NCBI GenBank assembly: GCA_946566685.1
Contig: CAMNXA010000018.1
Span: forward strand, 1 to 59,156
Direction: 5' to 3'
DNA: 59,156 bases
Source: an uncultured Lachnospiraceae bacterium
GTDB taxonomy: Bacteria; Bacillota; Clostridia; Lachnospirales; Lachnospiraceae
Shown piece after piece: positions 7,957-16,626 of this stretch (its first letter is position 1; the number at the start of each line of letters is the position of its first letter). The position numbers and the translations under genes were made by a program. A model generated the notes under the pieces. It saw nothing but the letters and a program-made list of their open reading frames with translations, did not search any database and was not told the DNA's origin.

Positions 7957-10344
7957 ATGAATAACTTGGATCAGACAAATAGCAGGGAACTATATAATGA
8001 GGCATTGCCAATCCCTGGGGATCTTGGGCTTCCGGCTGTGGCGCTGCGGGGTCTTACGATCCTGCCGGGTATGGTAATTCATTTTGATTTGAGCAGAAAT
8101 CATTCTATAGAGTCTGTGGAACGGGCTATGATCGGGGATCAGAGGCTGCTGGTGGTGACACAGAAGGATGCTGCCCAGGAGAATCCCGGGTTTGAGGATA
8201 TCTTTGATGTGGGCACGGTTACATTGATCAAACAGGTCAGTAAGCTGCCGGGCCATGTCCTGCGGGTGCTGGTGGAGGGTGTCTCCAGGGCCAGGATTTA
8301 CAGTTTTATTGAGATAGAAGGTTATCATGTGGCACAGTTGTCATGTGAAAAGGATGAGGTGTCAGATATTGACGAGGCCTCAAATGAGGCAATGACCAGA
8401 ACAGTCAAGGAGGTTCTGGCGGCCTATGGGGCATGTTTTCCCAAGGTTGGCAAGGCTGTGGAGGATCAGATTGAAGATTCCATGAGTTTGGGAGAACTGC
8501 TGGATGCCATCACGATCAATCTGCCCCTTTCTGCGGCGAACAAACAGACGGTTTTGAGCGCCATATCGGTGCGGGAACGGTACGAGGCGCTGACAGCCAT
8601 GATGATGCGGGAAGTAGAAGTAATCCGTATCAAGAATGAACTGGCCAAGGATATCAGACAGCGTATCGATAAGAACCAGAGGGATTATATCCTGCGGGAA
8701 CAGATGCAGTATATTCGGGAGGAACTGGGCGAGAACAACACGGATTCTGATGTGGACCAGTTCCTGACAGCAGTAGAGAAACTGAAGGCGGGCAAAGAAG
8801 TCAAAGAGAAGATACGCAAGGAGATTGCGAGGTATAAGAATGTATCCGGCAGCAGTTCCGAGAGCGCAGTAGAACGGGCTTATATTGAGACCATGTTGGA
8901 ACTGCCCTGGGATAAGACGTCTAAAGACAGCAATGACATGGCGCTGGCGGAGAAGATTTTGAATGAACAGCATTATGGGCTGGATAAGGTGAAGGAACGC
9001 ATGCTGGAATTTCTGGCGGTGCGGGCACTGGCAGGGATGTCAAAGAATAAGATACAAAGCCAGATCATCTGTTTGCTGGGACCGCCGGGTACCGGCAAGA
9101 CTTCCATCGCCAAAAGTGTGGCGGAAGCACTTCACAAGAAGTATGTACGCATCTGTCTGGGCGGCGTGCGGGATGAGGCAGAGATTCGCGGGCACCGCAA
9201 GACCTATGTGGGGGCCATGCCGGGACGCATTGCCAATGCACTGAAGCAGGCGGGGGTCAAGAATCCTTTGATCTTGCTGGATGAGGTGGATAAACTGGGC
9301 AATGATTATAAGGGGGATCCTTCTTCCGCCCTTTTGGAGGTGTTGGACGGGGAGCAGAATCATGCGTTTCGGGATCATTATGTGGAGATTCCCCTGGATT
9401 TGTCGGAAGTGCTCTTTATTGCCACGGCCAACAGCAGGGAGGGAATTCCCAGGCCGCTCTTAGACCGGATGGAGATTATTGAGATCAACAGTTACACGGC
9501 CAATGAAAAGTTCCATATCGCCAGGGAGCATCTGGTGGCGAAAGAACTGGTGAAGAACGGTATCACAGAGGAAGAATTGTCATTCAGTGATGAGGCGCTT
9601 GTAGATATCGTGCGGTTTTATACCAGGGAGGCAGGGGTACGTGGGCTGGAACGCCAGATAGGAGCAGTCTGCCGCAAGGAGGCACGGGAGATTCTGAATC
9701 GCAGGCAGCGAAAGGTGACTGAAATGGTCAACGTAACACCTGACAACCTGGAACACTATCTTGGTAAACCTAAGTACAGGCAGGATACAATCAATGAGAA
9801 ACCGGAGATTGGTATTGTCAGAGGTCTGGCCTGGACCAGCGTGGGCGGGGATACACTACAGATAGAAGTCAATATCATGCCGGGTGAAGGAAAGATTGAC
9901 TTAACTGGTCAAATGGGTGATGTGATGAAGGAATCGGCACGGACGGCACTCAGTTATGTGCGGTCTGTCAGTGACAAACATCATATTTCCGCCCAGTTTT
10001 ATAAAGAGACGGATTTTCATATTCATATTCCGGAGGGGGCTGTGCCGAAGGACGGCCCTTCTGCGGGGATTACCATGGCGACAGCGCTTTTGTCAGCTGT
10101 GACCAAGAAACCTGTGCGGGCCGATCTGGCCATGACAGGAGAGATTACCCTGCGGGGCAGAGTGCTTCCCATCGGCGGTCTCAAGGAGAAGATGCTGGCA
10201 GCCAAAATGGCGCAGGTAAAGACAGTCCTTGTACCGAAGGAAAATGAAAAGGATGTGGCGGAAATCGATGCGGAGATCCAGGAGGGGCTTGAGATTATTC
10301 TGGTAGAGTCCATGGAGGATGTGGCGGGTTACGCCTTTGTGTAA
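7957..10344 (+). CDS. lon: ATP-dependent protease Lon (LonA)
   Basis: The 795-residue protein contains an N-terminal substrate-recognition domain (about 25-220), an AAA+ module with Walker [10 protein letters not shown] (about residue 374) and Walker B ILLDEVDK, and a C-terminal serine-lysine peptidase domain with Ser702 in PKDGPSAG and Lys745 in GGLKEKM, the expected 43-residue spacing. It degrades misfolded and regulatory proteins in the cytosol. ATG 7957 was preferred to ATG 7951 because AAGGA ends at 7950, leaving 6 bases. It follows clpX and precedes engB, the standard Clostridia order. Confidence 0.97.
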   Translation: MNNLDQTNSRELYNEALPIPGDLGLPAVALRGLTILPGMVIHFDLSRNHSIESVERAMIGDQRLLVVTQKDAAQENPGFEDIFDVGTVTLIKQVSKLPGHVLRVLVEGVSRARIYSFIEIEGYHVAQLSCEKDEVSDIDEASNEAMTRTVKEVLAAYGACFPKVGKAVEDQIEDSMSLGELLDAITINLPLSAANKQTVLSAISVRERYEALTAMMMREVEVIRIKNELAKDIRQRIDKNQRDYILREQMQYIREELGENNTDSDVDQFLTAVEKLKAGKEVKEKIRKEIARYKNVSGSSSESAVERAYIETMLELPWDKTSKDSNDMALAEKILNEQHYGLDKVKERMLEFLAVRALAGMSKNKIQSQIICLLGPPGTGKTSIAKSVAEALHKKYVRICLGGVRDEAEIRGHRKTYVGAMPGRIANALKQAGVKNPLILLDEVDKLGNDYKGDPSSALLEVLDGEQNHAFRDHYVEIPLDLSEVLFIATANSREGIPRPLLDRMEIIEINSYTANEKFHIAREHLVAKELVKNGITEEELSFSDEALVDIVRFYTREAGVRGLERQIGAVCRKEAREILNRRQRKVTEMVNVTPDNLEHYLGKPKYRQDTINEKPEIGIVRGLAWTSVGGDTLQIEVNIMPGEGKIDLTGQMGDVMKESARTALSYVRSVSDKHHISAQFYKETDFHIHIPEGAVPKDGPSAGITMATALLSAVTKKPVRADLAMTGEITLRGRVLPIGGLKEKMLAAKMAQVKTVLVPKENEKDVAEIDAEIQEGLEIILVESMEDVAGYAFV

Positions 10345-10381
10345 CAATTTTGCAGTGTAAATATCCGGAATGAGGATTATT

Positions 10382-10978
10382 ATGGTTATTAAGAATGTAA
10401 ATTTAGAGATGGTATGCGGCATTACCAGCAAACTGCCGGAGAATAAACTGCCGGAGGTTGCTTTTGCGGGCAAGAGCAATGTGGGAAAGTCATCCCTGAT
10501 CAACGGCCTGATGAACCGCAAGGCGCTGGCGCGCACCAGTTCTTCGCCCGGCAAGACACAGACCATCAATTATTATAATATCAATGGGCAGATGTATTTT
10601 GTGGATCTGCCGGGATATGGTTATGCCACTGCCAACGAGAAGGTGAAAGCGCAGTGGGGTAAGATGATCGAAGATTACCTTCATCAGTCTGGAAAAATCA
10701 GTATGATCTTTTTACTGGTGGATATCCGGCATACGCCTTCTGAGAATGACAGGATCATGTATGACTGGATCCGGAGCAGGGGATATAAACCGATCATTAT
10801 TGCCACCAAACTGGATAAAATTAAGAGAAGCCAGGTCGCAAAGCAGACGAAACTGATTTGTGACACACTTGACGTAGCAGATGACACAACTGTCATACCC
10901 TATTCTGCGCTTACCAAACAGGGCAGAGAAGAGATTTATGATCTGTTGGATGCCATTATAGAGGAGGAGACAGTGTGA
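10382..10978 (+). CDS. engB: Ribosome biogenesis GTPase EngB (YsxC/YihA)
   Basis: The 198-residue GTPase acts in late 50S subunit assembly. Seen: G1 loop GKSNVGKSS, G2 threonine region SSPGKTQT, G3 DLPGYG, G4 TKLDK and G5 SALTKQG, in order. Length is typical. ATG 10382 follows TGAGGA at 10371-10376; an upstream in-frame ATG at 10370 has poorer spacing. It starts 37 bases after lon and its stop overlaps the next start (GTGA), so it is in an operon with both. Confidence 0.95.
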   Translation: MVIKNVNLEMVCGITSKLPENKLPEVAFAGKSNVGKSSLINGLMNRKALARTSSSPGKTQTINYYNINGQMYFVDLPGYGYATANEKVKAQWGKMIEDYLHQSGKISMIFLLVDIRHTPSENDRIMYDWIRSRGYKPIIIATKLDKIKRSQVAKQTKLICDTLDVADDTTVIPYSALTKQGREEIYDLLDAIIEEETV

Positions 10979-12300
10979 GACAATCTATTAAAACATACCT
11001 CAAAGTAATCTTGAATCTGGCGACTGCGCTGGTGGTTCTGCTCTTTTGCATCTTTTTACTGCCCAAATGCATCTGGTTTTTTATGCCGTTTATCGTGGGA
11101 TGGATTATATCCCTGATTGCTTCCCCGGTGGTGCGGTTTTGTGAAGAAAAATTGAAAGTCAGGCGCAAGGCAGTATCAGCGATTGTGATCGTGGCAGTTT
11201 TGGCAGTGGTATTCTTATTGGTGTATCTGCTGATTGCCAAGTTGGTGAAGGAGGGAATCAGTTTTATCAATGAGCTGCCCGATATCTGGAACAGTATTCT
11301 GGCGGAATTTTATGAGGTGGGGGATAATTTGCAGGGGCTCTATGACAAGATGCCCGTAGACATGCAGAGAACCCTGGACAATATCGGCCAGGAGATGGGA
11401 GATTATTTTGGAAATATCATGTCGAATATCGAACTGCCTTCCTTTGAAGCGGTGGGAAATGTGGCGAAGCAGATTCCGGATATCTTTTTGAATATCATAA
11501 TCTGCCTGCTGTCTGCCTATTTCTTTGTGGCGGATAAAAGTTATATGGCCAATGTGGTGGAGAAATATGTACCGAAATCGATCAGGTACCGGCTCGACCT
11601 GATCCGCCGGAGTTTCAGCAAGGCTATCGGTGGTTATTTTAAAGCACAGTTTAAGATAGAGTGCTGGGTATATATCCTTCTGGTGATCGGACTGATGATC
11701 CTGGATGTCAATTATGCGTTCCTGGTGGCTCTGGGTATTGCCTTTCTGGACTTTTTGCCGGTGTTTGGCACAGGAACAGTGATGCTGCCCTGGGCTGTGA
11801 TAGAGTTTCTGAGCAAAGATTATAAGATGATGTTTGGCCTGCTTGTAATCTGGTTGGTCGGACAGCTGGTAAGGCAGGTGATCCAACCCAAAATTGTGGG
11901 GGATTCCATTGGAGTGGATGCCATACCCACGCTGTTTTTGCTGTATATTGGATACAGGATGGCGGGGATGATCGGCATGATCCTGGCTGTGCCGATCGGG
12001 ATTATTCTGGTCAACCTGTACGAGGAGGGGGTTTTTGACACCACCAGGCAGAGTTTGCAGATACTGGTAGCGGGATTCAACAGATTCCGCAAGATACGCG
12101 CCGCTGATATGGCCATTGTGGCGGACTATGAGAGAGAGGCCAGGAATACTTATCAGATGGAATTACAGCATGAAAAGGAATTGGAGGAGGAGCGGCAGGA
12201 GGCTTCTCAGCTAAAGATTGAGGAACCGCCAATCCTGAAGAAGATTATCGCCAGAAAGGCGGAACAGGATAAAGGTAAGGGCGAAAAGCCAAGGCAATGA
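10975..12300 (+). CDS. AI-2E family transporter (permease)
   Basis: The 441-residue integral membrane protein has about eight hydrophobic segments arranged as an N-terminal pair, a helical soluble insertion (about 90-165) and a C-terminal bundle with conserved LDFLPVFGTG, QLVRQVIQPKIVGDSIG and PTLFLLYIGYRMAG motifs of the AI-2E (TqsA/YdbI) family. The family includes signal exporters and ion/solute transporters; the substrate here cannot be told. GTG 10975 overlaps the engB stop and has GAGGAGGA 6 bases upstream. A charged 60-residue cytosolic tail ends the protein. Confidence 0.9.
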   Translation: MRQSIKTYLKVILNLATALVVLLFCIFLLPKCIWFFMPFIVGWIISLIASPVVRFCEEKLKVRRKAVSAIVIVAVLAVVFLLVYLLIAKLVKEGISFINELPDIWNSILAEFYEVGDNLQGLYDKMPVDMQRTLDNIGQEMGDYFGNIMSNIELPSFEAVGNVAKQIPDIFLNIIICLLSAYFFVADKSYMANVVEKYVPKSIRYRLDLIRRSFSKAIGGYFKAQFKIECWVYILLVIGLMILDVNYAFLVALGIAFLDFLPVFGTGTVMLPWAVIEFLSKDYKMMFGLLVIWLVGQLVRQVIQPKIVGDSIGVDAIPTLFLLYIGYRMAGMIGMILAVPIGIILVNLYEEGVFDTTRQSLQILVAGFNRFRKIRAADMAIVADYEREARNTYQMELQHEKELEEERQEASQLKIEEPPILKKIIARKAEQDKGKGEKPRQ

Positions 12301-12389
12301 CAGATGGTGAAAGGAACAGTCTGATAGGCAGCAGGAAGATAAGATGATACATAAGGAATAGAGAGATAAAGAAAGAAGGTATATTGACC

Positions 12390-13391
12390 ATGCAAGTCAC
12401 TGTATATAATTGCAGACCTTTTGATGAAAAGGATTTGTTCATAGAATATGCGAAAGAAATAGGGATCGAACTGGTGCTTTGCGGGGATGCGCCTGATCTT
12501 GAAAATGTTTCGCTGTGCAGAGGGAGCCGCTGTGTTGATGTTATTACTTCTAAGATTGACGAGCCATTGATCAGAGCTTTTCATGAGAATGGCATAGAGT
12601 ATATCAGTACCAGAACGATAGGGTATGATCATATTGATATCAACGCGGCTAAAGCCTGCGGCATCAAGGTGGGCAATGCGCCTTACGGGCCGGCCGGCGT
12701 GGCTGACTATACGGTGATGCTGATACTTATGTCCATCCGTAAAATGGGCGCGATTCTGGGACGCACCGGATTGCAGGATTATACCCTGGCGGGACTAAAC
12801 GGCAGGGAACTCAAGGATTTGACCGTAGGAGTCATTGGAACGGGAAGGATAGGCACCACAGTGATCAAGGATCTTTCCGGTTTTGGCTGCCGGATCTTGG
12901 CCCATGACCTTTATGAAAAAGAGGAAGTCAGGCAATTTGCCGAATATGTTCCCCTTGCGCAGATCTGGCGGGAGGCGGATGTGATCACATTGCATACACC
13001 GCTCACGCAGGATAATTTCCATCTCATTGATAAGGAGTCTATTGCACAGATGAAAGACGGGGTGGTGATTGTCAATACGGCCAGAGGCGCCCTGATTGAC
13101 TCGGATGCCTTGATAGAGGCCATTGAAGATGACAAAATCGGTGCGGCCGGACTGGATGTGGTGGAAAATGAGTTCGGACTATACTATTATGACCACAAAG
13201 CGGATATATTAAAGAATAGGGAACTTGCCATGCTGCGAAGCTTTCCCAACGTGACAGTGTCGCATCATATGGCGTTCTACACCAGAAATTATGTGGAGAC
13301 GGTGGTCAAAGATTCTCTCATGAGTTGTAAGTGTTTTATGGAGGGAAAAGAGAATCCATGGGAAGTAACTCGTGCCGGGGAAAGAGGCTGA
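12390..13391 (+). CDS. VanH-like D-2-hydroxyacid dehydrogenase (probable D-lactate dehydrogenase)
   Basis: The 333-residue NAD-dependent enzyme should reduce a 2-oxoacid, probably pyruvate, to the D-hydroxyacid. Seen: NAD-binding GVIGTGRIGTTVI (about 145-157), catalytic Arg in NTARGALID, Glu in VVENEF and His in SHHMAFYT. The stretch YISTRTIGYDHID followed by VADYTVMLILM strongly recalls VanH and fermentative D-lactate dehydrogenases. ATG 12390 follows AGAAGG by 10 bases. The next gene, VanZ-like, starts inside its 3' end. No D-Ala-D-Lac ligase is present, so a role in fermentation is likelier than glycopeptide resistance. Confidence 0.85.
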   Translation: MQVTVYNCRPFDEKDLFIEYAKEIGIELVLCGDAPDLENVSLCRGSRCVDVITSKIDEPLIRAFHENGIEYISTRTIGYDHIDINAAKACGIKVGNAPYGPAGVADYTVMLILMSIRKMGAILGRTGLQDYTLAGLNGRELKDLTVGVIGTGRIGTTVIKDLSGFGCRILAHDLYEKEEVRQFAEYVPLAQIWREADVITLHTPLTQDNFHLIDKESIAQMKDGVVIVNTARGALIDSDALIEAIEDDKIGAAGLDVVENEFGLYYYDHKADILKNRELAMLRSFPNVTVSHHMAFYTRNYVETVVKDSLMSCKCFMEGKENPWEVTRAGERG

Positions 13392-13867
13392 AACTTTTAT
13401 TTATTGCCTATATTTTATTGGTCATTAAGGTTATTGTATTGAAATACCCTTATGAAGAACTGCGTGCAATCGCGGCCACCTGGCGTAAAGATGTGATTTT
13501 GGAAGGCCTTGGCACGGCGAATTTCATGCCGTTTAAGACAATTAAAATGTATATAGACTATGCCTATAAACTGAACAGCGTGGAGAATCTGGCAGGAAAT
13601 GTCCTGGTATTCGTTCCTTTTGGATTTCTTTTTCCATTCGTTGCCGGAGAGGGAGAAAAGTTCCATGTGATGTTTCTCAATGCTTTCATTTTCATTCTGG
13701 GCATTGAAACGTTTCAGCTTTTCAGTGCATTTGGGGCTTTTGATGTGGATGATATTCTTTTGAATTGTCTGGGTGCGGTGCTTGGTTATGGCATTTACAG
13801 GTTGTTCATGGTCTGGCGGAGAAGAGATAGGGGTGCTGTTGATGGAAAAAATACTGAAGAAGTTTAA
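13358..13867 (+). CDS. VanZ-like family membrane protein
   Basis: The 169-residue protein has four hydrophobic segments and the VanZ hallmark: NFMPFKTI followed by NLAGNVLVFVPFGFLFPF and a late DVDDILLNCLGAVLGYGIY segment. VanZ proteins lower teicoplanin binding in van clusters, but most homologues have no known role. ATG 13358 is preceded by GGAGGG at 13340-13345 and overlaps the dehydrogenase by 34 bases, which implies coupled translation; the frame also runs back to a GTG at 13331. Confidence 0.85.
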   Translation: MGSNSCRGKRLKLLFIAYILLVIKVIVLKYPYEELRAIAATWRKDVILEGLGTANFMPFKTIKMYIDYAYKLNSVENLAGNVLVFVPFGFLFPFVAGEGEKFHVMFLNAFIFILGIETFQLFSAFGAFDVDDILLNCLGAVLGYGIYRLFMVWRRRDRGAVDGKNTEEV

Positions 13868-14435
13868 GACCAATGTGGTGGTTTCTTCCCTTTTGTGTGT
13901 AGCATTGGGATTGGTGCTGGTGCTCTGGCCGGGGTTATCCATACAGATTGTCTGTACGGCTGTGGGTGCGGTGCTGATTGTGAGCGGAGTGATACGGATT
14001 GCCAGCTATTTTACGGCCAGGGACGGCAGTATATTCTTTCAGGTTAATCTGATCTTTGGCATTATCTTTGCCGTGGTGGGTGTATGGATTGTAATAAAGC
14101 CTGATAAAGTGTTGGCGATCATTCCGATTATTGTTGGCATTGTGATAGCCCTACATGGTTTACATAACTTACAACAGGCGATAGAATTGTGCAAAGATAA
14201 GTATGATAAATGGTGGATAGCCCTGATCTTAGGAATCCTCACGGTGGGATTCGGCGTATTGCTGATTTGCAGACCATTTGCAGCAATCGATACGGTAGTG
14301 ATGCTGATCGGTATCTTCCTGATATATGACGGCCTCTCCAATATCTGGATTGTGTCCAGAGTGTATAAGAATGCTAAGATATTAAAGCAGGAGATGGAGG
14401 CAGTGGAAGTGGAGTCCAGGGAGATAGAGGAATAA
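13842..14435 (+). CDS. HdeD/DUF308 family membrane protein
   Basis: The 197-residue protein has six hydrophobic segments in paired form, with repeated internal motifs (GVIRIASYF, and a second half GILTVGFGVLLICRPFAAIDTVVMLIGIFLIYDGLSNIW) typical of the HdeD/DUF308 family. HdeD itself is linked to acid resistance in Escherichia coli; the function here is not established. ATG 13842 follows AGGGGTG by 6 bases and overlaps the VanZ-like gene by 26 bases, so dehydrogenase, VanZ-like protein and this one form one overlapping operon. Confidence 0.82.
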   Translation: MEKILKKFKTNVVVSSLLCVALGLVLVLWPGLSIQIVCTAVGAVLIVSGVIRIASYFTARDGSIFFQVNLIFGIIFAVVGVWIVIKPDKVLAIIPIIVGIVIALHGLHNLQQAIELCKDKYDKWWIALILGILTVGFGVLLICRPFAAIDTVVMLIGIFLIYDGLSNIWIVSRVYKNAKILKQEMEAVEVESREIEE

Positions 14436-14463
14436 AATACCTGCCGGTTTTTTGAATTGGGTC

Positions 14464-14492
14464 TTGTATATTTAGGAAAGAAGTTTTATGAT
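14464..14492 (+). promoter_or_regulatory. Candidate sigma-A promoter for the 14582 gene
   Basis: TTGTAT (14464-14469) and TATGAT (14487-14492) are separated by exactly 17 bases, 90 bases before the next start codon. Five of six bases of the -10 and four of six of the -35 match consensus. Confidence 0.55.
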
Positions 14493-14581
14493 AAATACGT
14501 AGAAAAGATGTTTCAGAGTGGTGTCGCTGCGGTAAACCGTTTTGACAATTCACAAGTTGAGGCTCTGACATGGAGGTAAGC

Positions 14582-15037
14582 ATGACGATCGGTGCAATTA
14601 GTTTTCAACCTTATGTATATAACGTAAATAGTATCAGCCCGGCCAGCATGAACCGGCTTTCCAAAATTTCAGATGATGTGCTGGATAAAAAGATTGATTA
14701 TGGCGGGCTTGCCAAAGCGGAGAATGAGAATCCGTTGAAAAAGGGACAGACACTTGATTTCCAGGGGATGCTGGAGATGCAGATGCAGCGCGGCAGATAT
14801 CATGCCTCCAGGATTATGCAGCCGGCGGAGAAGATGGTTCAGGATAGCGATGTAGAGCAGTCCGCAGAAGCAGTGGCGGCGCAGACGGATGCTTTTGCGC
14901 AGGCTCAGGCAACAGTGCCAGCGGCGGATGTTCAGACGGCGGCGATGGATATGGGAGGCAGCAATACAGGAAGTGATTTCACGAATTTCCGTATGCAGCA
15001 GGCCATCAGTGCTTACGAGATGTTTATGACAGCGTAA
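14582..15037 (+). CDS. Hypothetical 151-residue protein
   Basis: No family was recognised. The protein has no membrane segment or signal peptide. It begins MTIGAISFQPYVYNVNSISP, is rich in Gln, Ala and Met in the middle (EMQMQRGRYHASRIMQ, then an Ala/Gln-rich stretch around 95-125) and ends QQAISAYEMFMTA. The amphipathic ends with a low-complexity centre recall small axial or export-apparatus proteins of flagella, but that is only a resemblance. ATG 14582 follows GGAGGT by 4 bases; an in-frame ATG at 14570 has no site. It is monocistronic, with a promoter and terminator of its own. Confidence 0.75.
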   Translation: MTIGAISFQPYVYNVNSISPASMNRLSKISDDVLDKKIDYGGLAKAENENPLKKGQTLDFQGMLEMQMQRGRYHASRIMQPAEKMVQDSDVEQSAEAVAAQTDAFAQAQATVPAADVQTAAMDMGGSNTGSDFTNFRMQQAISAYEMFMTA

Positions 15038-15096
15038 TGTATTCCGGATGCTGTCTTTAGAGTTTAGTTGATGTTTGTTAATGGAATAGGAAAAGG

Positions 15097-15127
15097 AAAC
15101 CTCATCTGTTTTAGGCAGATGGGGTTT
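15097..15127 (+). terminator. Rho-independent terminator after the 14582 gene
   Basis: AAACCTCATCTG (15097-15108) pairs with CAGATGGGGTTT (15116-15127), with one G-T pair and a 7-base loop, followed by TTGTGTG. It lies 60 bases after the stop codon. Confidence 0.8.
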
Positions 15128-15148
15128 TGTGTGTATCAGGAGATATTG

Positions 15149-15367
15149 GTTACTTTTCACACCCATGCCAAGATATAGCCTAAACAGATTGAAAATTCTT
15201 AAGGAAGCCCTAGAACATGTTTAAATCCTTCGGATTAAAACGACCAGCACTTAGCGAGGTTTCCCACGAGCTTAGTGTCTGCTGTGCTGTGAAAGGAGCG
15301 AAAGCGAGCTGACGCAGAATTTCCAATCTGTTTAGGCGTCACTTTTGGCTAACGCGTGAAAAGTAAC
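15149..15367 (-). mobile_element. Intact MITE-like element with terminal inverted repeats and target duplication (copy 2)
   Basis: The 219-base element begins GTTACTTTTCAC and ends GTGAAAAGTAAC, a perfect 12-bp terminal inverted repeat that extends imperfectly for about 52 bases per side through GCCTAAACAGATTG. It is flanked on both sides by the direct repeat AGATATTG (15141-15148 and 15368-15375), the mark of an 8-bp target duplication. Internal hairpins (AATCCTTCGGATT at about 15224-15236; CACTTAGCGAG/CTTAGTG) are present. There is no reading frame of note, so mobilisation must depend on a transposase elsewhere. Copy 1 lies at 4099-4288 in opposite orientation. Confidence 0.88.
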
Positions 15368-15405
15368 AGATATTGTTTGTAAAAAAAAATGAACGTAAAA
15401 TGTAC

Positions 15406-15434
15406 TTGCATTTTCGGGGCGTTATGATTATAAT
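15406..15434 (+). promoter_or_regulatory. Strong sigma-A promoter for the Rpn-family gene
   Basis: TTGCAT (15406-15411), a 17-base spacer and a perfect TATAAT (15429-15434), with an A-run (15381-15389) upstream like an UP element. Transcription would start near 15441, leaving a leader of about 230 bases before the gene. Confidence 0.75.
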
Positions 15435-15673
15435 AAATTCACATCGGCAGATTTCCTATCTGCCTTTCAGATTCTTTCCGGTTGTCGGAAATAATCCCGG
15501 AACTGTTGTGATTGACTGGATTTAAAGATTCTTTGTTGCTATCTGTTTTTTAGGGTTTGTCTTGTATCTGTTCTTATCTGCTATTCATAGGATGATATTC
15601 CCGGACTTTTAATTGATACCTTCAAGATTTCCTTGTATTCAGTCACAGAAAACTGTATAATGGAGGAAAATCT
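15435..15673 (+). other. Long 5' leader of the Rpn-family gene
   Basis: About 230 non-coding bases separate the promoter from the start codon. The leader opens with a perfect 7-bp hairpin, GGCAGAT (15446-15452) with ATCTGCC (15458-15464), and a second weak stem CCGG/CCGG near 15478-15500; the rest is T-rich and unstructured by eye. No known riboswitch was recognised. GGAGG at 15662-15666 is the ribosome site. Confidence 0.5.
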
Positions 15674-16621
15674 ATGACAAAGCGAAATTTAATGAAGTGG
15701 TACAGGCATGGAAACTGGTGGAGAAGGCTCTGGTTTAACCGTAAGTATAAGGATGTGCTCTTCAGGCGTCTTTTCCGGGAAAAACGGGATCTGTTAAGCC
15801 TTTACAATGCCCTGAACGGCAGTACCTATGAAGACCCGGACGACCTGGAAGTGGTCACCATGGAGGACGTGATCTTCATGAAGATGAAAAACGATCTGTC
15901 CTTCATCATCGGCAGCCAGCTCAATCTCTATGAGCACCAGAGTACCTGGAATCCCAATATGCCCCTGCGGGGACTGCTGTACTTTGCCCAGCAGTTTGAG
16001 GGGCTGGTAAACGTCCGCGGGGAAGATATTTATGGGAGCGGGCGGATAGGACTGCCCACACCGGAGTACATTGTGTTCTATAACGGGAGCGGAATGGACA
16101 CGGACAGCCAGATGCTCTATCTGTCGGATGCCTATTCGGCAGGACATGGGAAGGGATGCCTGGAATGCAGATGCAGAGTGATCAATATCAACCGGGGACA
16201 TAATCCGGAATTGATGGAGAGATGCCACCGGCTGTGGGAGTATGCGGAATTATCGGCAGAGGTGGAAGAGAATATCCGGCAGGGGATGAGACGGGAGGAA
16301 GCGGTACATACGGCTATCGATACCTGTATCGAGAGAGGCATCCTCACGGATATCCTGTTGGCGGAGAAAGGGATGGTGCAGCATATGCTCTTAACGGAAT
16401 ATGATGAGAAGAAACATTTGAAACATACCTTTGAGGAGGGCAGGCAGGAAGGCCGTGAGGAAGGAATAGAAAAGGGCCTGAGAGAGGGCCTGGCGAGAGG
16501 CCGTGAGGAAAAATTGAGGGAGCAGGTACAAAAGAAACGTGCCAAAGGTATTTCCATAGCGCAAATCGCGGAAGAACTGGAGGAAGAGATATTTGTCATA
16601 GAGCAGATGGTAGAAAGGTGA
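15674..16621 (+). CDS. Rpn family recombination-promoting nuclease / putative transposase
   Basis: The 315-residue protein has the PD-(D/E)XK-type core of the Rpn (YhgA-like) family: KYKDVLFRRLF near the N-terminus, a strand with DLSFIIGSQLNLYEHQST (candidate catalytic Asp and the E-H-Q motif, about 73-92) and PTPEYIVFYNG. The C-terminus (about 255-285) is a run of Gly-Arg-Glu/Lys helices (EEGRQEGREEGIEKGLREG), as is usual in the family, followed by a small helix-turn-helix-like end (GISIAQIAEELEEE). E. coli RpnA is a DNase that promotes RecA-independent recombination. It stands directly downstream of the inverted-repeat element. Confidence 0.85.
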   Translation: MTKRNLMKWYRHGNWWRRLWFNRKYKDVLFRRLFREKRDLLSLYNALNGSTYEDPDDLEVVTMEDVIFMKMKNDLSFIIGSQLNLYEHQSTWNPNMPLRGLLYFAQQFEGLVNVRGEDIYGSGRIGLPTPEYIVFYNGSGMDTDSQMLYLSDAYSAGHGKGCLECRCRVININRGHNPELMERCHRLWEYAELSAEVEENIRQGMRREEAVHTAIDTCIERGILTDILLAEKGMVQHMLLTEYDEKKHLKHTFEEGRQEGREEGIEKGLREGLARGREEKLREQVQKKRAKGISIAQIAEELEEEIFVIEQMVER

Positions 16622-16626
16622 GACAG

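Noticed and set aside
12390..13867. Vancomycin resistance cluster
   Set aside because: VanH-like and VanZ-like genes are present but ligase, VanX/VanY and VanS/VanR are absent.
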